NCBI GenBank assembly: GCA_026398135.1
Contig: JAPLTN010000022.1
Span: forward strand, 1-48,634
Direction: 5' to 3'
DNA: 48,634 bases
From: Verrucomicrobiota bacterium
GTDB lineage: Bacteria > Verrucomicrobiota > Verrucomicrobiia > Opitutales > Opitutaceae
Positions within the stretch are counted from its first letter, which is position 1; every line of letters begins with the position of its first letter. Positions 42,460 to 48,634 of this stretch are shown here, in pieces. Below the pieces are notes generated by a model that had not been told where the DNA came from, did not search any database, and was given only the letters and a program-made list of their open reading frames with translations. The position numbers and the translations under genes are program-made.

Positions 42460-44211
42460 TCAAACGGCACTTGCCGTCGCAGGCGCACTGGTAAACGGGC
42501 GGCGTAGCGAACGGGTGATTACGAGCGCCTCGATGACCAGCCACCCCGCCAGCACAACCAGCAGGGCGGCCACGCCTGCTTCGATATGCTGCACCATCGC
42601 CACCGGAGCCGTGCCGCGCAGGCGGTCGAGGTGGGTTTGCAGCACCAGGCCGAGGCTCCAGAGCGAGACACTCAGCATGAGTACCGCTGGACCGAGGGTG
42701 AACCAAGCACCGCGCCCGCGGCGATAAAGCCAGACCGTCAGGCCGAGCAGAGTGAGCGCGGCGAGCAACTGGTTGGACGAGCCAAAGAGGCCCCAAAATA
42801 CACGCCAAAGCGGGAGGGTTTTGCCTTCTAATTCGGCCGGCGGCAGCAAGGCGAGCACCAGCGGACCGGCGAGGGTGAGCGCCGTGGCGATCAGGGCGCG
42901 GGTGGCGCCTTCCCACCCAAGGAGCTCCATGAGCACGTAGCGGGCGAGCCGCGTGCAGGCATCGAGGGTATCGAAGATGAACGTCGCGAAGCACAGGAGC
43001 GCGAAGCCATGCGCCACCCCCACGGGCAGGAGCCCGAAAGTCGCGTGGTGGAGAAACAGCGCCACGCCGTTGGCAAACACCGCATCCGGCCGGCCCGAGG
43101 GCTGCGCCAGGATCATCACCGCCGCCAGGCTGATGCAGGCGAAGAAGGCCTCCAGTAACATGCCGCCGTAAGCGACCGGGCGCGCATCGCGCAGGTGGTT
43201 GAGCTGCTTGGCCGTGGTGCCGCTGGCCACGATGGCGTGAAACCCCGAGCAAGCTCCGCAGGCGATGGTGATGAACAAAATCGGAAACAGCGGAGGCAGC
43301 GCGCCCCCGGTGGCGAGCAGCGGCGCCGCGCCCCAGGCCGGTGCGGCGATTTCTAGCTCACCACTCAGGCCGCCGACGATCGCACCGACGACCCCGGCGA
43401 GGGTGATGATGTAGAGAAAGTACCCGCCCAGCGCCCCGCGCGGTTGCATAAGCAACCAAAGCGGAATCAACGCGGCGACGAAGCAGTAACCCAAAAGCGC
43501 GATGTTCCAGGCGGTCGTGGCGCTCATTCCCGACGGCAGCCAGGGCGCGAGGTCGAGCGGCAACAAGGGACCGGCGGCGATGGCGACCAGCACCAAGGGC
43601 AGGAAAACAAGCTGCGCCTTGCCCTCTCCCCAGCCGCGTTTGCGCATGAGCCAACCCATCGCCAGGGCCAGGCCGAGGTAGAGCAGGGAGGAGGTCGCGA
43701 CGGCCGGCCCGGGCGCCGCGCCGTCCGCGGCGGAGGCGGCCTGGGTAAAGGCGCCGGCGGTGACGTCCGCGAAGGCGACGATCACGTAGACCAAGGTGAC
43801 CCAAACGAAGGCGAGAAAGAGCAGGTGACAGCGGCCGTTCATGTGTTGCCGCACGACCTCGGCGATGGATTTGCCGCCGTGCCGCACGGACGCGACCAGG
43901 GTGAAGAAATCGTGCACCCCGCCGATTACGATCGAGCCTGCGATGATCCAAATCCAGGCGGGCAGCCACCCGAACCAAGTCGCGGCGAGAATGGGTCCGA
44001 CGATGGGACCGGCGGCGGCGATGGCGGAGAAGTGTTGCGGCAGGAGCCAGGTCCACCTCGCAGGCTCGAAGTCCTTGCCGTCGCGCTGGGTGTGGGCGGG
44101 CGTGGTTTCGGTGTTTTCGAGCCCGGCGGCGCGGACGAGGACACGCCCCATCCAGCGGTAGGCCAGGCCGAGGATCAGAGCGGAGAGGGCGAGAAAAAGG
44201 ATCAGATTCAC
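42460..44211 (-). CDS. cstA: Carbon starvation protein A family transporter
   Basis: A 583-residue membrane protein with 14 or more hydrophobic segments. Family blocks: TWLLPQHFSAIAAAGPIVGP, ILAATWFGWLPAWIWII, GGVHDFFTLVASVRHGGKSI, ACGACSGFHAIVASGTTAKQ and WGLFGSSNQLLAALTLLGLT. It is shorter than E. coli CstA (~700). Known members import peptides or pyruvate. The start is GTG at 44211; no clear Shine-Dalgarno is seen, although a TAGGAGGGATAGG stretch runs on the opposite strand. It is transcribed alone on the minus strand and flanked on both sides by copies of one repeat. Confidence 0.9.
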   Translation of the reverse strand: MNLILFLALSALILGLAYRWMGRVLVRAAGLENTETTPAHTQRDGKDFEPARWTWLLPQHFSAIAAAGPIVGPILAATWFGWLPAWIWIIAGSIVIGGVHDFFTLVASVRHGGKSIAEVVRQHMNGRCHLLFLAFVWVTLVYVIVAFADVTAGAFTQAASAADGAAPGPAVATSSLLYLGLALAMGWLMRKRGWGEGKAQLVFLPLVLVAIAAGPLLPLDLAPWLPSGMSATTAWNIALLGYCFVAALIPLWLLMQPRGALGGYFLYIITLAGVVGAIVGGLSGELEIAAPAWGAAPLLATGGALPPLFPILFITIACGACSGFHAIVASGTTAKQLNHLRDARPVAYGGMLLEAFFACISLAAVMILAQPSGRPDAVFANGVALFLHHATFGLLPVGVAHGFALLCFATFIFDTLDACTRLARYVLMELLGWEGATRALIATALTLAGPLVLALLPPAELEGKTLPLWRVFWGLFGSSNQLLAALTLLGLTVWLYRRGRGAWFTLGPAVLMLSVSLWSLGLVLQTHLDRLRGTAPVAMVQHIEAGVAALLVVLAGWLVIEALVITRSLRRPFTSAPATASAV

Positions 44212-44484
44212 GATACTTTATTAGGAGGGATAGGAAATGGGACGCAGCTCCGAAGCACGGACCATGCAAGGGCTCATGCCTAGCATAAGATTCATGCCCC
44301 CAAAAAACAGGAAATGAGCCATCCGGGACTTTTCATAGTAATTAGAGGAGAAGGGCTGCATTCCCCGGATCTGATTCGTGCAAAAAATGCGCGGACAACT
44401 GGCTTAATCAGTAAACCTTGCGCATTCTGGTGGCTTTAAACCGTCTCCAAGCCTGCCTGGCTAAAAAACTAACCTAACCCCGCC
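44212..44484. other. Divergent intergenic region between cstA and DUF1475 gene
   Basis: 273 bases without a supported gene. It contains direct repeat copy 2 (44381-44432). Very short minus-strand frames (for example from an ATG near 44337) are too short to support. Confidence 0.4.
44381..44432. repeat. Direct repeat copy 2 (upstream of cstA)
   Basis: CAAAAAATGCGCGGAC (16 of 16 identical to copy 1), then a four-base spacer, and GCTTAATCAGTAAACCTTGC plus GCATTCTGGTGG (27 of 32 identical to the matching block of copy 1). Same orientation as copy 1, 2.03 kb away. Confidence 0.6.
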
Positions 44485-44901
44485 ATGACCACCCTTCGTA
44501 TTTGGTATGTCTTTGTCCTCGTCGCCATGCTCGGGGTCATCACCTGGGCCAGCAGCCGTTGCGCGCTCTTCGATATTCCGCGTGAGGTCTTTACCCATCC
44601 GTGGTTTATCGCCACCCTGCTTGACGCCTATTTCGCCTTCGTCGCCTTCTGGGTCTGGGTCGCGTGGAAGGAAGGTACCCTCGCCGCCCGCGTGCTCTGG
44701 CTCGTAACCATTCTGCTCTGGGGCAACCCTGCCGTGGCCGGTTACATGCTCCTGGAACTCGCCCGGGTAAAACGCGCAGGCGGCAGCCTCGACGCTGTCT
44801 TCACCACCAAGCGACCCGGTGCCATCGCGCTACCCGGGGTGCTCACCGTATTAGGTATCGCCGTTTACGTCTTGGGGGCCAAGAATGTGCTCTTCCCCTG
44901 A
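44485..44901 (+). CDS. DUF1475 family membrane protein
   Basis: A 138-residue protein with four hydrophobic helices: IWYVFVLVAMLGVITWASS, FIATLLDAYFAFVAFWVWVAW, VLWLVTILLWGNPAVAGYML and a last helix near VLTVLGIAVYVLGAK. The pattern matches DUF1475, a family of uncharacterised inner-membrane proteins often found near lipid-modification genes. It is followed after nine bases by the DUF2062 gene, so the two are probably co-transcribed. Function unknown. Confidence 0.65.
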   Translation: MTTLRIWYVFVLVAMLGVITWASSRCALFDIPREVFTHPWFIATLLDAYFAFVAFWVWVAWKEGTLAARVLWLVTILLWGNPAVAGYMLLELARVKRAGGSLDAVFTTKRPGAIALPGVLTVLGIAVYVLGAKNVLFP

Positions 44902-44910
44902 TCCCGCACC

Positions 44911-45429
44911 TTGAGCATCGCACCGTCCCTGATTCCCAAACCCAGCTTCTGGCAGCGCCGCGTGCGCGACCCGCTGATGGCGCTGCTCACCGCAGGAGCG
45001 ACGCCCGATAAACTCGCCGCCGCCATCGCTTGGAGCTTCGTCTGCTCCTTGTTACCTTTTTTCGGCTTTACCACCGTGCTCAACGCCGGAGTGGCCTACT
45101 GGCGAAAACTCAATCAGCCGCTCATGCAGGCGCTCAACTACGCGCTGAGTCCGCTGCACCTCGCCATGATTCTCGTCTATGTGCGGCTCGGCGAAGGTAT
45201 CTGGCGCGCACAGGGAGAACGCTTCTCAATCACGGAAATGCTCACCTCGTTTCGCGACCTCAGCCTGGGCGATTTTTTCCAAAAATTCGGCTGGGCGGGC
45301 ATCCACGCCTTCACCGCCTGGGTGCTCACCGCGCCACTGCTTTTCGTAGTCGTTTATTATCCGGCCCGCGCCGCCCTGCTGCGCCTCGCCCGCCTGCGCC
45401 AGGTCACGCAGATAGTGCCCGCTAAGTAG
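44911..45429 (+). CDS. DUF2062 family membrane protein
   Basis: A 172-residue protein starting at TTG 44911. It contains LLTAGATPDKLAAAIAWSF, a glycine/proline helix LLPFFGFTTVLNAGVAYW, LNYALSPLHLAMILVYVRLG and a C-terminal helix AWVLTAPLLFVVVYYP. This matches DUF2062, small inner-membrane proteins of unknown role, sometimes joined to glycosyltransferases. The TTG start is supported by the short gap after DUF1475 and because the next in-frame ATG would remove the conserved N-terminus. Confidence 0.7.
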   Translation: MSIAPSLIPKPSFWQRRVRDPLMALLTAGATPDKLAAAIAWSFVCSLLPFFGFTTVLNAGVAYWRKLNQPLMQALNYALSPLHLAMILVYVRLGEGIWRAQGERFSITEMLTSFRDLSLGDFFQKFGWAGIHAFTAWVLTAPLLFVVVYYPARAALLRLARLRQVTQIVPAK

Positions 45430-45578
45430 CTGGCCTGATAGCGGACAAAATCCGCCGGTCGCAGCCGTGCGGCCCCTTATCTTTTCCAGTAGCCGCCGCG
45501 TTTTCCGCGACGGCTTCGCGCCCGGCACTCGACGCCCGCTCGGTCCGTCGGCACAGCTCGCGTTGGTCCTTTTTTCCT

Positions 45579-46226
45579 ATGGCAAACCCATCCGCCTCCG
45601 GTCCCAAGCTCTGTAATCCCGCTGTCGTCGGCCTCGCCGGCTTCGGCCTCACCACGCTTGTGCTGCAATTGCACAATCTCGGCTTGGTCGGCCTCGGGCC
45701 CGTAATCTGGCTCGGCCTGATCTTCGGCGGCCTCGCCCAGATGATCGCAGGCCTGCAGGAAATGAAAACAGGCAACAACTTCGGCTACTGCGCCTTCACT
45801 TCCTATGGCGCGTTCTGGATCGCGCTTTGCCTGATGCTGCTCGCCGGCAATTACGGCCTCTTCAAGGCCAGCGGCACCGATGTCGGCTGGTTCCTCGTCG
45901 CCTGGACGCTTTTCACCGTGATCCTCTGGATTGGTGCCCTGCGTATTCACGGCGCGATGGCCACCACGTTTACCCTGCTCTTGATTGGCTTCGTCTTGCT
46001 CGACCTCGCGCACTTCGGCTTTCCCGCCCTCACTGCTCCGGCCGCCTACGTGTTGATCGCCTGCGCCCTGGGCGCTTGGTACATGATGGCGCGCATCCTT
46101 ATCAATGAAATCTACGGCTACGAGATGTTGCCCGCCGGCCAGGCTTGGATCAGAGCCTCAGCCGCCAAGCCCGTCGCCTGCGAAATGCCCATGAACGGCT
46201 CGAACATCGCTGGCCAACGCGGCTAA
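45579..46226 (+). CDS. satP: GPR1/FUN34/YaaH-type acetate transporter
   Basis: A 215-residue protein with six transmembrane helices. The family signature NPA(V)xGLxxFG appears as NPAVVGLAGFGLTTLVLQLH near the start. Further blocks are GLIFGGLAQMIAGLQEMKTG, NNFGYCAFTSYGAFWIAL, LLAGNYGLFKASG, and LINEIYGYEMLPAG at the end of the core. It imports acetate or succinate with protons. An extra ~25-residue tail (SAAKPVACEMPMNGSN...) follows. It ends 35 bases before a strong terminator at 46262. Confidence 0.88.
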   Translation: MANPSASGPKLCNPAVVGLAGFGLTTLVLQLHNLGLVGLGPVIWLGLIFGGLAQMIAGLQEMKTGNNFGYCAFTSYGAFWIALCLMLLAGNYGLFKASGTDVGWFLVAWTLFTVILWIGALRIHGAMATTFTLLLIGFVLLDLAHFGFPALTAPAAYVLIACALGAWYMMARILINEIYGYEMLPAGQAWIRASAAKPVACEMPMNGSNIAGQRG

Positions 46227-46261
46227 ACCCGGCGCATTCCAAAACGCCTCCGTCCCTCCAT

Positions 46262-46298
46262 AAAACGGCGCGGCGCCTTTGCGTTCCGCGCCGTTTTT
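46262..46298. terminator. Bidirectional-looking terminator after satP
   Basis: AAAACGGCGCGG (46262-46273) is the exact complement of CCGCGCCGTTTT (46286-46297), with a 12-base loop and one more T at 46298. A-run on one side and T-run on the other allow termination in both directions. Confidence 0.8.
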
Positions 46299-46338
46299 GC
46301 GTTTGTGCGGCCAGTGCTTTAGCAAAGCCTCGCCGCCC

Positions 46339-47127
46339 ATGCCTCCGCTTCTTCTCGCTCTCCTCGCCCTCGCGCTCTGCTGCGCCGGCTTCATCGGCGT
46401 GCTCAGGCTCGCCCGCCGCCTCGATAACTACGGCATCGTGGACATCGCCTGGAGTTATGCGTTCGCCCCTGTCGCCGTGCTCTACGCCGCCCTTGCCGCT
46501 GGCTGGGCCCCGCGCCGTTGGCTGGTCGCCGCCCTCGTCGTCGCTTGGAGCGCGCGTCTCGGCACCTACCTCTACCGCCGCGTGATGGGGCACCACCCCG
46601 TGGAGGACGGTCGATACGTCGAAATGCGCACCCGTTGGGCCGCCGATTTCCCGCGCCAGATGTTTCGTTTTTATCAACTTCAGGCCGTCTCCGTTGTCAT
46701 TCTCGCGACGCCCTTTCTGCTCGCCCTCGGCCGGGCCGAGCCGGGTTTCACCGCCCTTGATTACACCGCACTCGCGCTCCTCGTAGTCGCCCTTCTCGGC
46801 GAAACTTTAGCCGATGCGCAACTCGCCGCTTTTAAGAAAAACCCGGCCAACCATGGCCAGGTCTGCGCTGCGGGTCTCTGGTCGGTGAGCCGCCACCCGA
46901 ACTACTTTTTCGTCTGGTTGAGCTGGGTAAGCTTCGCGCTCTTCGCGCTGCCTGCCGCCTGGGGCTGGCTCGGCCTGATCGCCCCCGCCAGTATTCTCTA
47001 CCTGCTGCTTTTTGTGACCGGCATCCCGATGACGGAGGAGCAGGCGGTGCGCACCAAAGGCGACGCCTACCGCGCCTACCAGCGTCGCGTCTCCGCCTTC
47101 GTGCCGTGGTTCCCGAAAACGAATTAA
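46339..47127 (+). CDS. DUF1295 (steroid 5-alpha-reductase-like) membrane protein
   Basis: A 262-residue protein with several hydrophobic helices: PLLLALLALALCCAGFIGVL, GIVDIAWSYAFAPVAVLYAA and LVAALVVAWSARLGTYLYRR. The characteristic DUF1295 C-terminal block is present: ADAQLAAFKKNPANHGQVC, then GLWSVSRHPNYFFVWLSWVS and a terminal EEQAVRTKGDAYRAYQRRVS. The family is related to NAD(P)H-dependent membrane reductases and methyltransferases acting on lipids. It precedes a CFA-like methyltransferase, a pairing common in bacteria. Start ATG 46339; the longer frame from 46279 begins inside the terminator. Confidence 0.82.
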   Translation: MPPLLLALLALALCCAGFIGVLRLARRLDNYGIVDIAWSYAFAPVAVLYAALAAGWAPRRWLVAALVVAWSARLGTYLYRRVMGHHPVEDGRYVEMRTRWAADFPRQMFRFYQLQAVSVVILATPFLLALGRAEPGFTALDYTALALLVVALLGETLADAQLAAFKKNPANHGQVCAAGLWSVSRHPNYFFVWLSWVSFALFALPAAWGWLGLIAPASILYLLLFVTGIPMTEEQAVRTKGDAYRAYQRRVSAFVPWFPKTN

Positions 47128-47196
47128 CCACTAATTTCCACTAATAGACTCTAATCCCAGGCCATCTAATCCGGCATTAGTGCCCATTAGTGGTTA
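47125..47196. repeat. Imperfect 21-bp inverted repeat between DUF1295 and methyltransferase genes
   Basis: The left arm 47125-47145 (TAACCACTAATTTCCACTAA...) and the right arm 47176-47196 (ATTAGTGCCCATTAGTGGTT...) are reverse complements apart from a few bases in the middle. The CACTAAT motif is repeated within each arm. The left arm starts on the TAA stop codon of the DUF1295 gene. No T-run follows, so a terminator role is doubtful. Confidence 0.6.
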
Positions 47197-47208
47197 AAGA
47201 CTTCCGTC

Positions 47209-48219
47209 ATGCTCGACTCCCTTCTCGAAAAAAACCTTCTCCCCGACTGGCTCATCCGCATCGGCATTCGCCGTCTGCTCGCCCAGCGTGTCCGCGAGGA
47301 AGCCACCCGCTACGACCGCGCTGCCTACGTGGCCGACCTCAAGACCCGCGCGCTCGCCGAGCAGACCGCCGCCGCCAACGCGCAACACTACGAGGTGCCG
47401 ACGTCGTTCTACCAATACTGCCTCGGTAAACGCCTCAAATACTCCGGCTGCCTCTACCCCACCGGTAAGGAGACCCTCGACGAGGCGGAGGAACACATGC
47501 TCACCCTCTACGCCGAGCGCGCCCAGCTCGCCGACGGCCAGCACATCCTCGAACTCGGCTGCGGCTGGGGCTCCCTCTGCCTCTACAATGCCTCCCGCTT
47601 CCCAGGTGCCCGAATCACCGCCATCTCCAACTCGCGCACTCAAAAGGAGCACATCGACGCCGAGGCGAAAAAGCGCGGCCTCACCAATCTCCGCATCATC
47701 ACCTGCGACATCAACGCCTTCGACATCGCCCCCGCCCAGTTCGACCGCGTCGTTTCGGTCGAGATGTTCGAGCACCTCAAAAACTACGAACTCCTCTTCC
47801 GCAACATTGCCCGCTGGCTCAAGCCCGGCGGCCTGCTCTTCACCCATATTTTCACCCACAGCCGGTTTAGCTACCACTTCATCGCCCGCGACGAGACCGA
47901 CTGGATGAGCCGCTACTTTTTCACCGGAGGCCAGATGCCCGCCCACGACCTCTTCCTGCAGTTCCAGGACGACCTCAAACACGTCCAGGACTGGAAGGTA
48001 AACGGCCGCCACTACCAGCAGACCGCCGAACACTGGCTGCAAAACATGGACGCCCACCGCGCCGAGATCATGCCGCTGTTTCGCGAGACCTACGGCGCCG
48101 ATCAGGCCACCAAATGGTGGGCCTACTGGCGCGTTTTCTATCTCTCTTGCGCCGAACTCTGGGGCTTCAAAAACGGCGAGGAGTGGCTCGTCAGCCACTA
48201 CCTCTTCCGTAAGCCTTGA
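47209..48219 (+). CDS. CFA-like SAM-dependent methyltransferase
   Basis: A 336-residue protein lacking the long N-terminal lipid-binding domain of true CFA synthases. Blocks: NAQHYEVPTSFYQYCLGKRL, KYSGCLYPTGKETLDEAEE, the SAM motif ILELGCGWGSLCLYNASRF, AISNSRTQKEHIDAEA, FDRVVSVEMFEHLKNYELLF and LKPGGLLFTHIFTH. This is the short branch of the CFA/mycolic methyltransferase family, which includes plant and bacterial members of unclear substrate (lipids or amines). Its neighbour DUF1295 supports a lipid role. The first ATG 47209 follows the inverted repeat by 12 bases. It ends seven bases before the palindrome at 48226. Confidence 0.8.
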   Translation: MLDSLLEKNLLPDWLIRIGIRRLLAQRVREEATRYDRAAYVADLKTRALAEQTAAANAQHYEVPTSFYQYCLGKRLKYSGCLYPTGKETLDEAEEHMLTLYAERAQLADGQHILELGCGWGSLCLYNASRFPGARITAISNSRTQKEHIDAEAKKRGLTNLRIITCDINAFDIAPAQFDRVVSVEMFEHLKNYELLFRNIARWLKPGGLLFTHIFTHSRFSYHFIARDETDWMSRYFFTGGQMPAHDLFLQFQDDLKHVQDWKVNGRHYQQTAEHWLQNMDAHRAEIMPLFRETYGADQATKWWAYWRVFYLSCAELWGFKNGEEWLVSHYLFRKP

Positions 48220-48225
48220 TGCTTG

Positions 48226-48270
48226 AATCAGTCATATTTGTTATATCAAATATAACAAATATGACTGATT
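48226..48270. promoter_or_regulatory. Perfect palindrome (21-bp arms) overlapping an HTH gene start
   Basis: Arms 48226-48246 and 48250-48270 are exact reverse complements around a CAA centre; the core reads TTTGTTATATCAAATATAAC. The arms are AT-rich in a GC-rich setting. The ATG at 48261 lies inside the right arm. This is the position expected for an autoregulatory operator of the HTH protein or for an mRNA hairpin hiding the start. Confidence 0.7.
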
Positions 48271-48634
48271 TCGACCCCGCCAGCCTCCTCCCCGCCCTCC
48301 GTCAGCGCCAAGGCTGGAGCCAAGAACAACTCGCCGCCCGCCTCGGCGTCTCCTTCGCCACCGTAAACCGCTGGGAAGGCGGCAAATCCACCCCCCAGCG
48401 CGCCCAGCGCGAGGCCATCGCCGCCCTCGCCGCCGAACTCGGCCTCGCCACCGACGCCACCGCCTCCTCCCCCCTGGGAACGCCGGGCTCCCGCCCGGCC
48501 TTTTCCGTCTCCGATTCCGACGAAATCATAAATCATCAATCTGAAATCATAAATGCGGGCCCCGCCCGCCCCCGCCGCGGCCTCGCCCGCTCCACCGTCC
48601 TCGGCAACAAATCCATGGAGCAGATGCTCTGGGA
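48261..48634 (+). CDS. XRE-type HTH protein, probably N-terminus of an HTH-fused type I DNA methylase (HsdM); 3' end outside window
   Basis: The frame from ATG 48261 stays open to the window edge (124 residues seen). Residues ~8-65 are a Cro/C1-type HTH: LLPALRQRQGWSQEQLAARL, GVSFATVNRWEGGKSTPQ and REAIAALAAEL. A ~40-residue low-complexity linker follows, containing a twice-repeated AAATCATAAAT stretch. The visible end, STVLGNKSMEQMLWD, resembles the first helix of HsdM-type N6-adenine methylases, where a similar MExxLWDAA block opens the protein. If right, this is a type I restriction-modification subunit with a fused regulator. The HTH call is firm; the methylase part rests on about 12 residues. 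Confidence 0.6.
   Translation, partial: MTDFDPASLLPALRQRQGWSQEQLAARLGVSFATVNRWEGGKSTPQRAQREAIAALAAELGLATDATASSPLGTPGSRPAFSVSDSDEIINHQSEIINAGPARPRRGLARSTVLGNKSMEQMLW

Noticed and set aside
42354-44432. Integron attC-like sites at the repeats flanking cstA
   Set aside because: One copy contains GCTTAAC, which fits one core-site consensus, but the other copy does not and no matching GTTRRRY partner was found.
1-48634. CRISPR arrays
   Set aside because: No regularly spaced direct repeats of 25-40 bases were seen, and no cas genes.

Overview
The window comes from a GC-rich bacterium, most probably a member of the Verrucomicrobiota close to the Opitutaceae. This is inferred from gene content: a large pseudopilin-like protein of the Verrucomicrobial type, a TonB-dependent receptor, SDR-type UxuB with UxuA, an HME-RND efflux operon flanked by Cys-rich exported proteins, and start codons that mostly lack a clear Shine-Dalgarno. 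No 16S rRNA or phylogenetic marker was searched. Gene density is high and the two tRNAs are ordinary.

Layout. (1) 1-8042 is a glycan-use region: the tail of a GH2 beta-galactosidase-like enzyme, uxuB and uxuA (fructuronate to mannonate to KDG), an M60/enhancin-type metallopeptidase of visibly lower GC, and an exported right-handed beta-helix protein. (2) 8098-12078 encodes a ~1070-residue protein with a pilin-like N-terminus and a small exported partner. (3) 12078-12648 holds three abutting imperfect palindromic elements, followed by tRNA-Leu(CAG), a standalone LysR-type HTH and hrpA. hrpA carries, in frame, a copy of the repeat core found in the intergenic array. (4) 17535-25310 is a GntR regulator divergent from a tight operon: TonB-dependent receptor, AtzH-AtzG fusion, AtzE-family amidase, biuret-hydrolase-like cysteine hydrolase and an NCS2-like permease. 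Two palindromic candidate operators lie in the divergent gap. This reads as import and hydrolysis of a biuret, carboxybiuret or oxalurate-like nitrogen compound and is the most interesting metabolic unit here. (5) 25425-32880 carries clpB, a vapBC pair, an unusual Val-rich leader-like ORF with a strong terminator and no biosynthetic gene, an ABC ATPase without a permease, an exported EEP-fold phosphoesterase and a HisA of eukaryotic type. (6) 32949-35520 is tRNA-Pro(CGG), DUF1365 and a cyclopropane-fatty-acid-synthase-like methyltransferase. (7) 35630-42316 is a minus-strand heavy-metal RND efflux operon. (8) 42460-48219 is cstA flanked by a ~50-70 bp direct repeat, then DUF1475, DUF2062, an acetate transporter (satP type), DUF1295 and a second CFA-like methyltransferase. 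(9) At the right edge, a perfect 21-bp-arm palindrome overlaps the start of an open reading frame with an XRE-type HTH whose last residues look like the beginning of a type I N6-adenine methylase (HsdM).

Functional links: regions 1 and 4 couple extracellular polymer or small-molecule capture to cytoplasmic hydrolysis. The lipid-modification genes (two CFA-like methyltransferases, DUF1365, DUF1295) bracket the efflux and transport genes. The palindromic repeats recur inside coding sequence as well as between genes. Family names come from motif recognition by eye; no database search was run.
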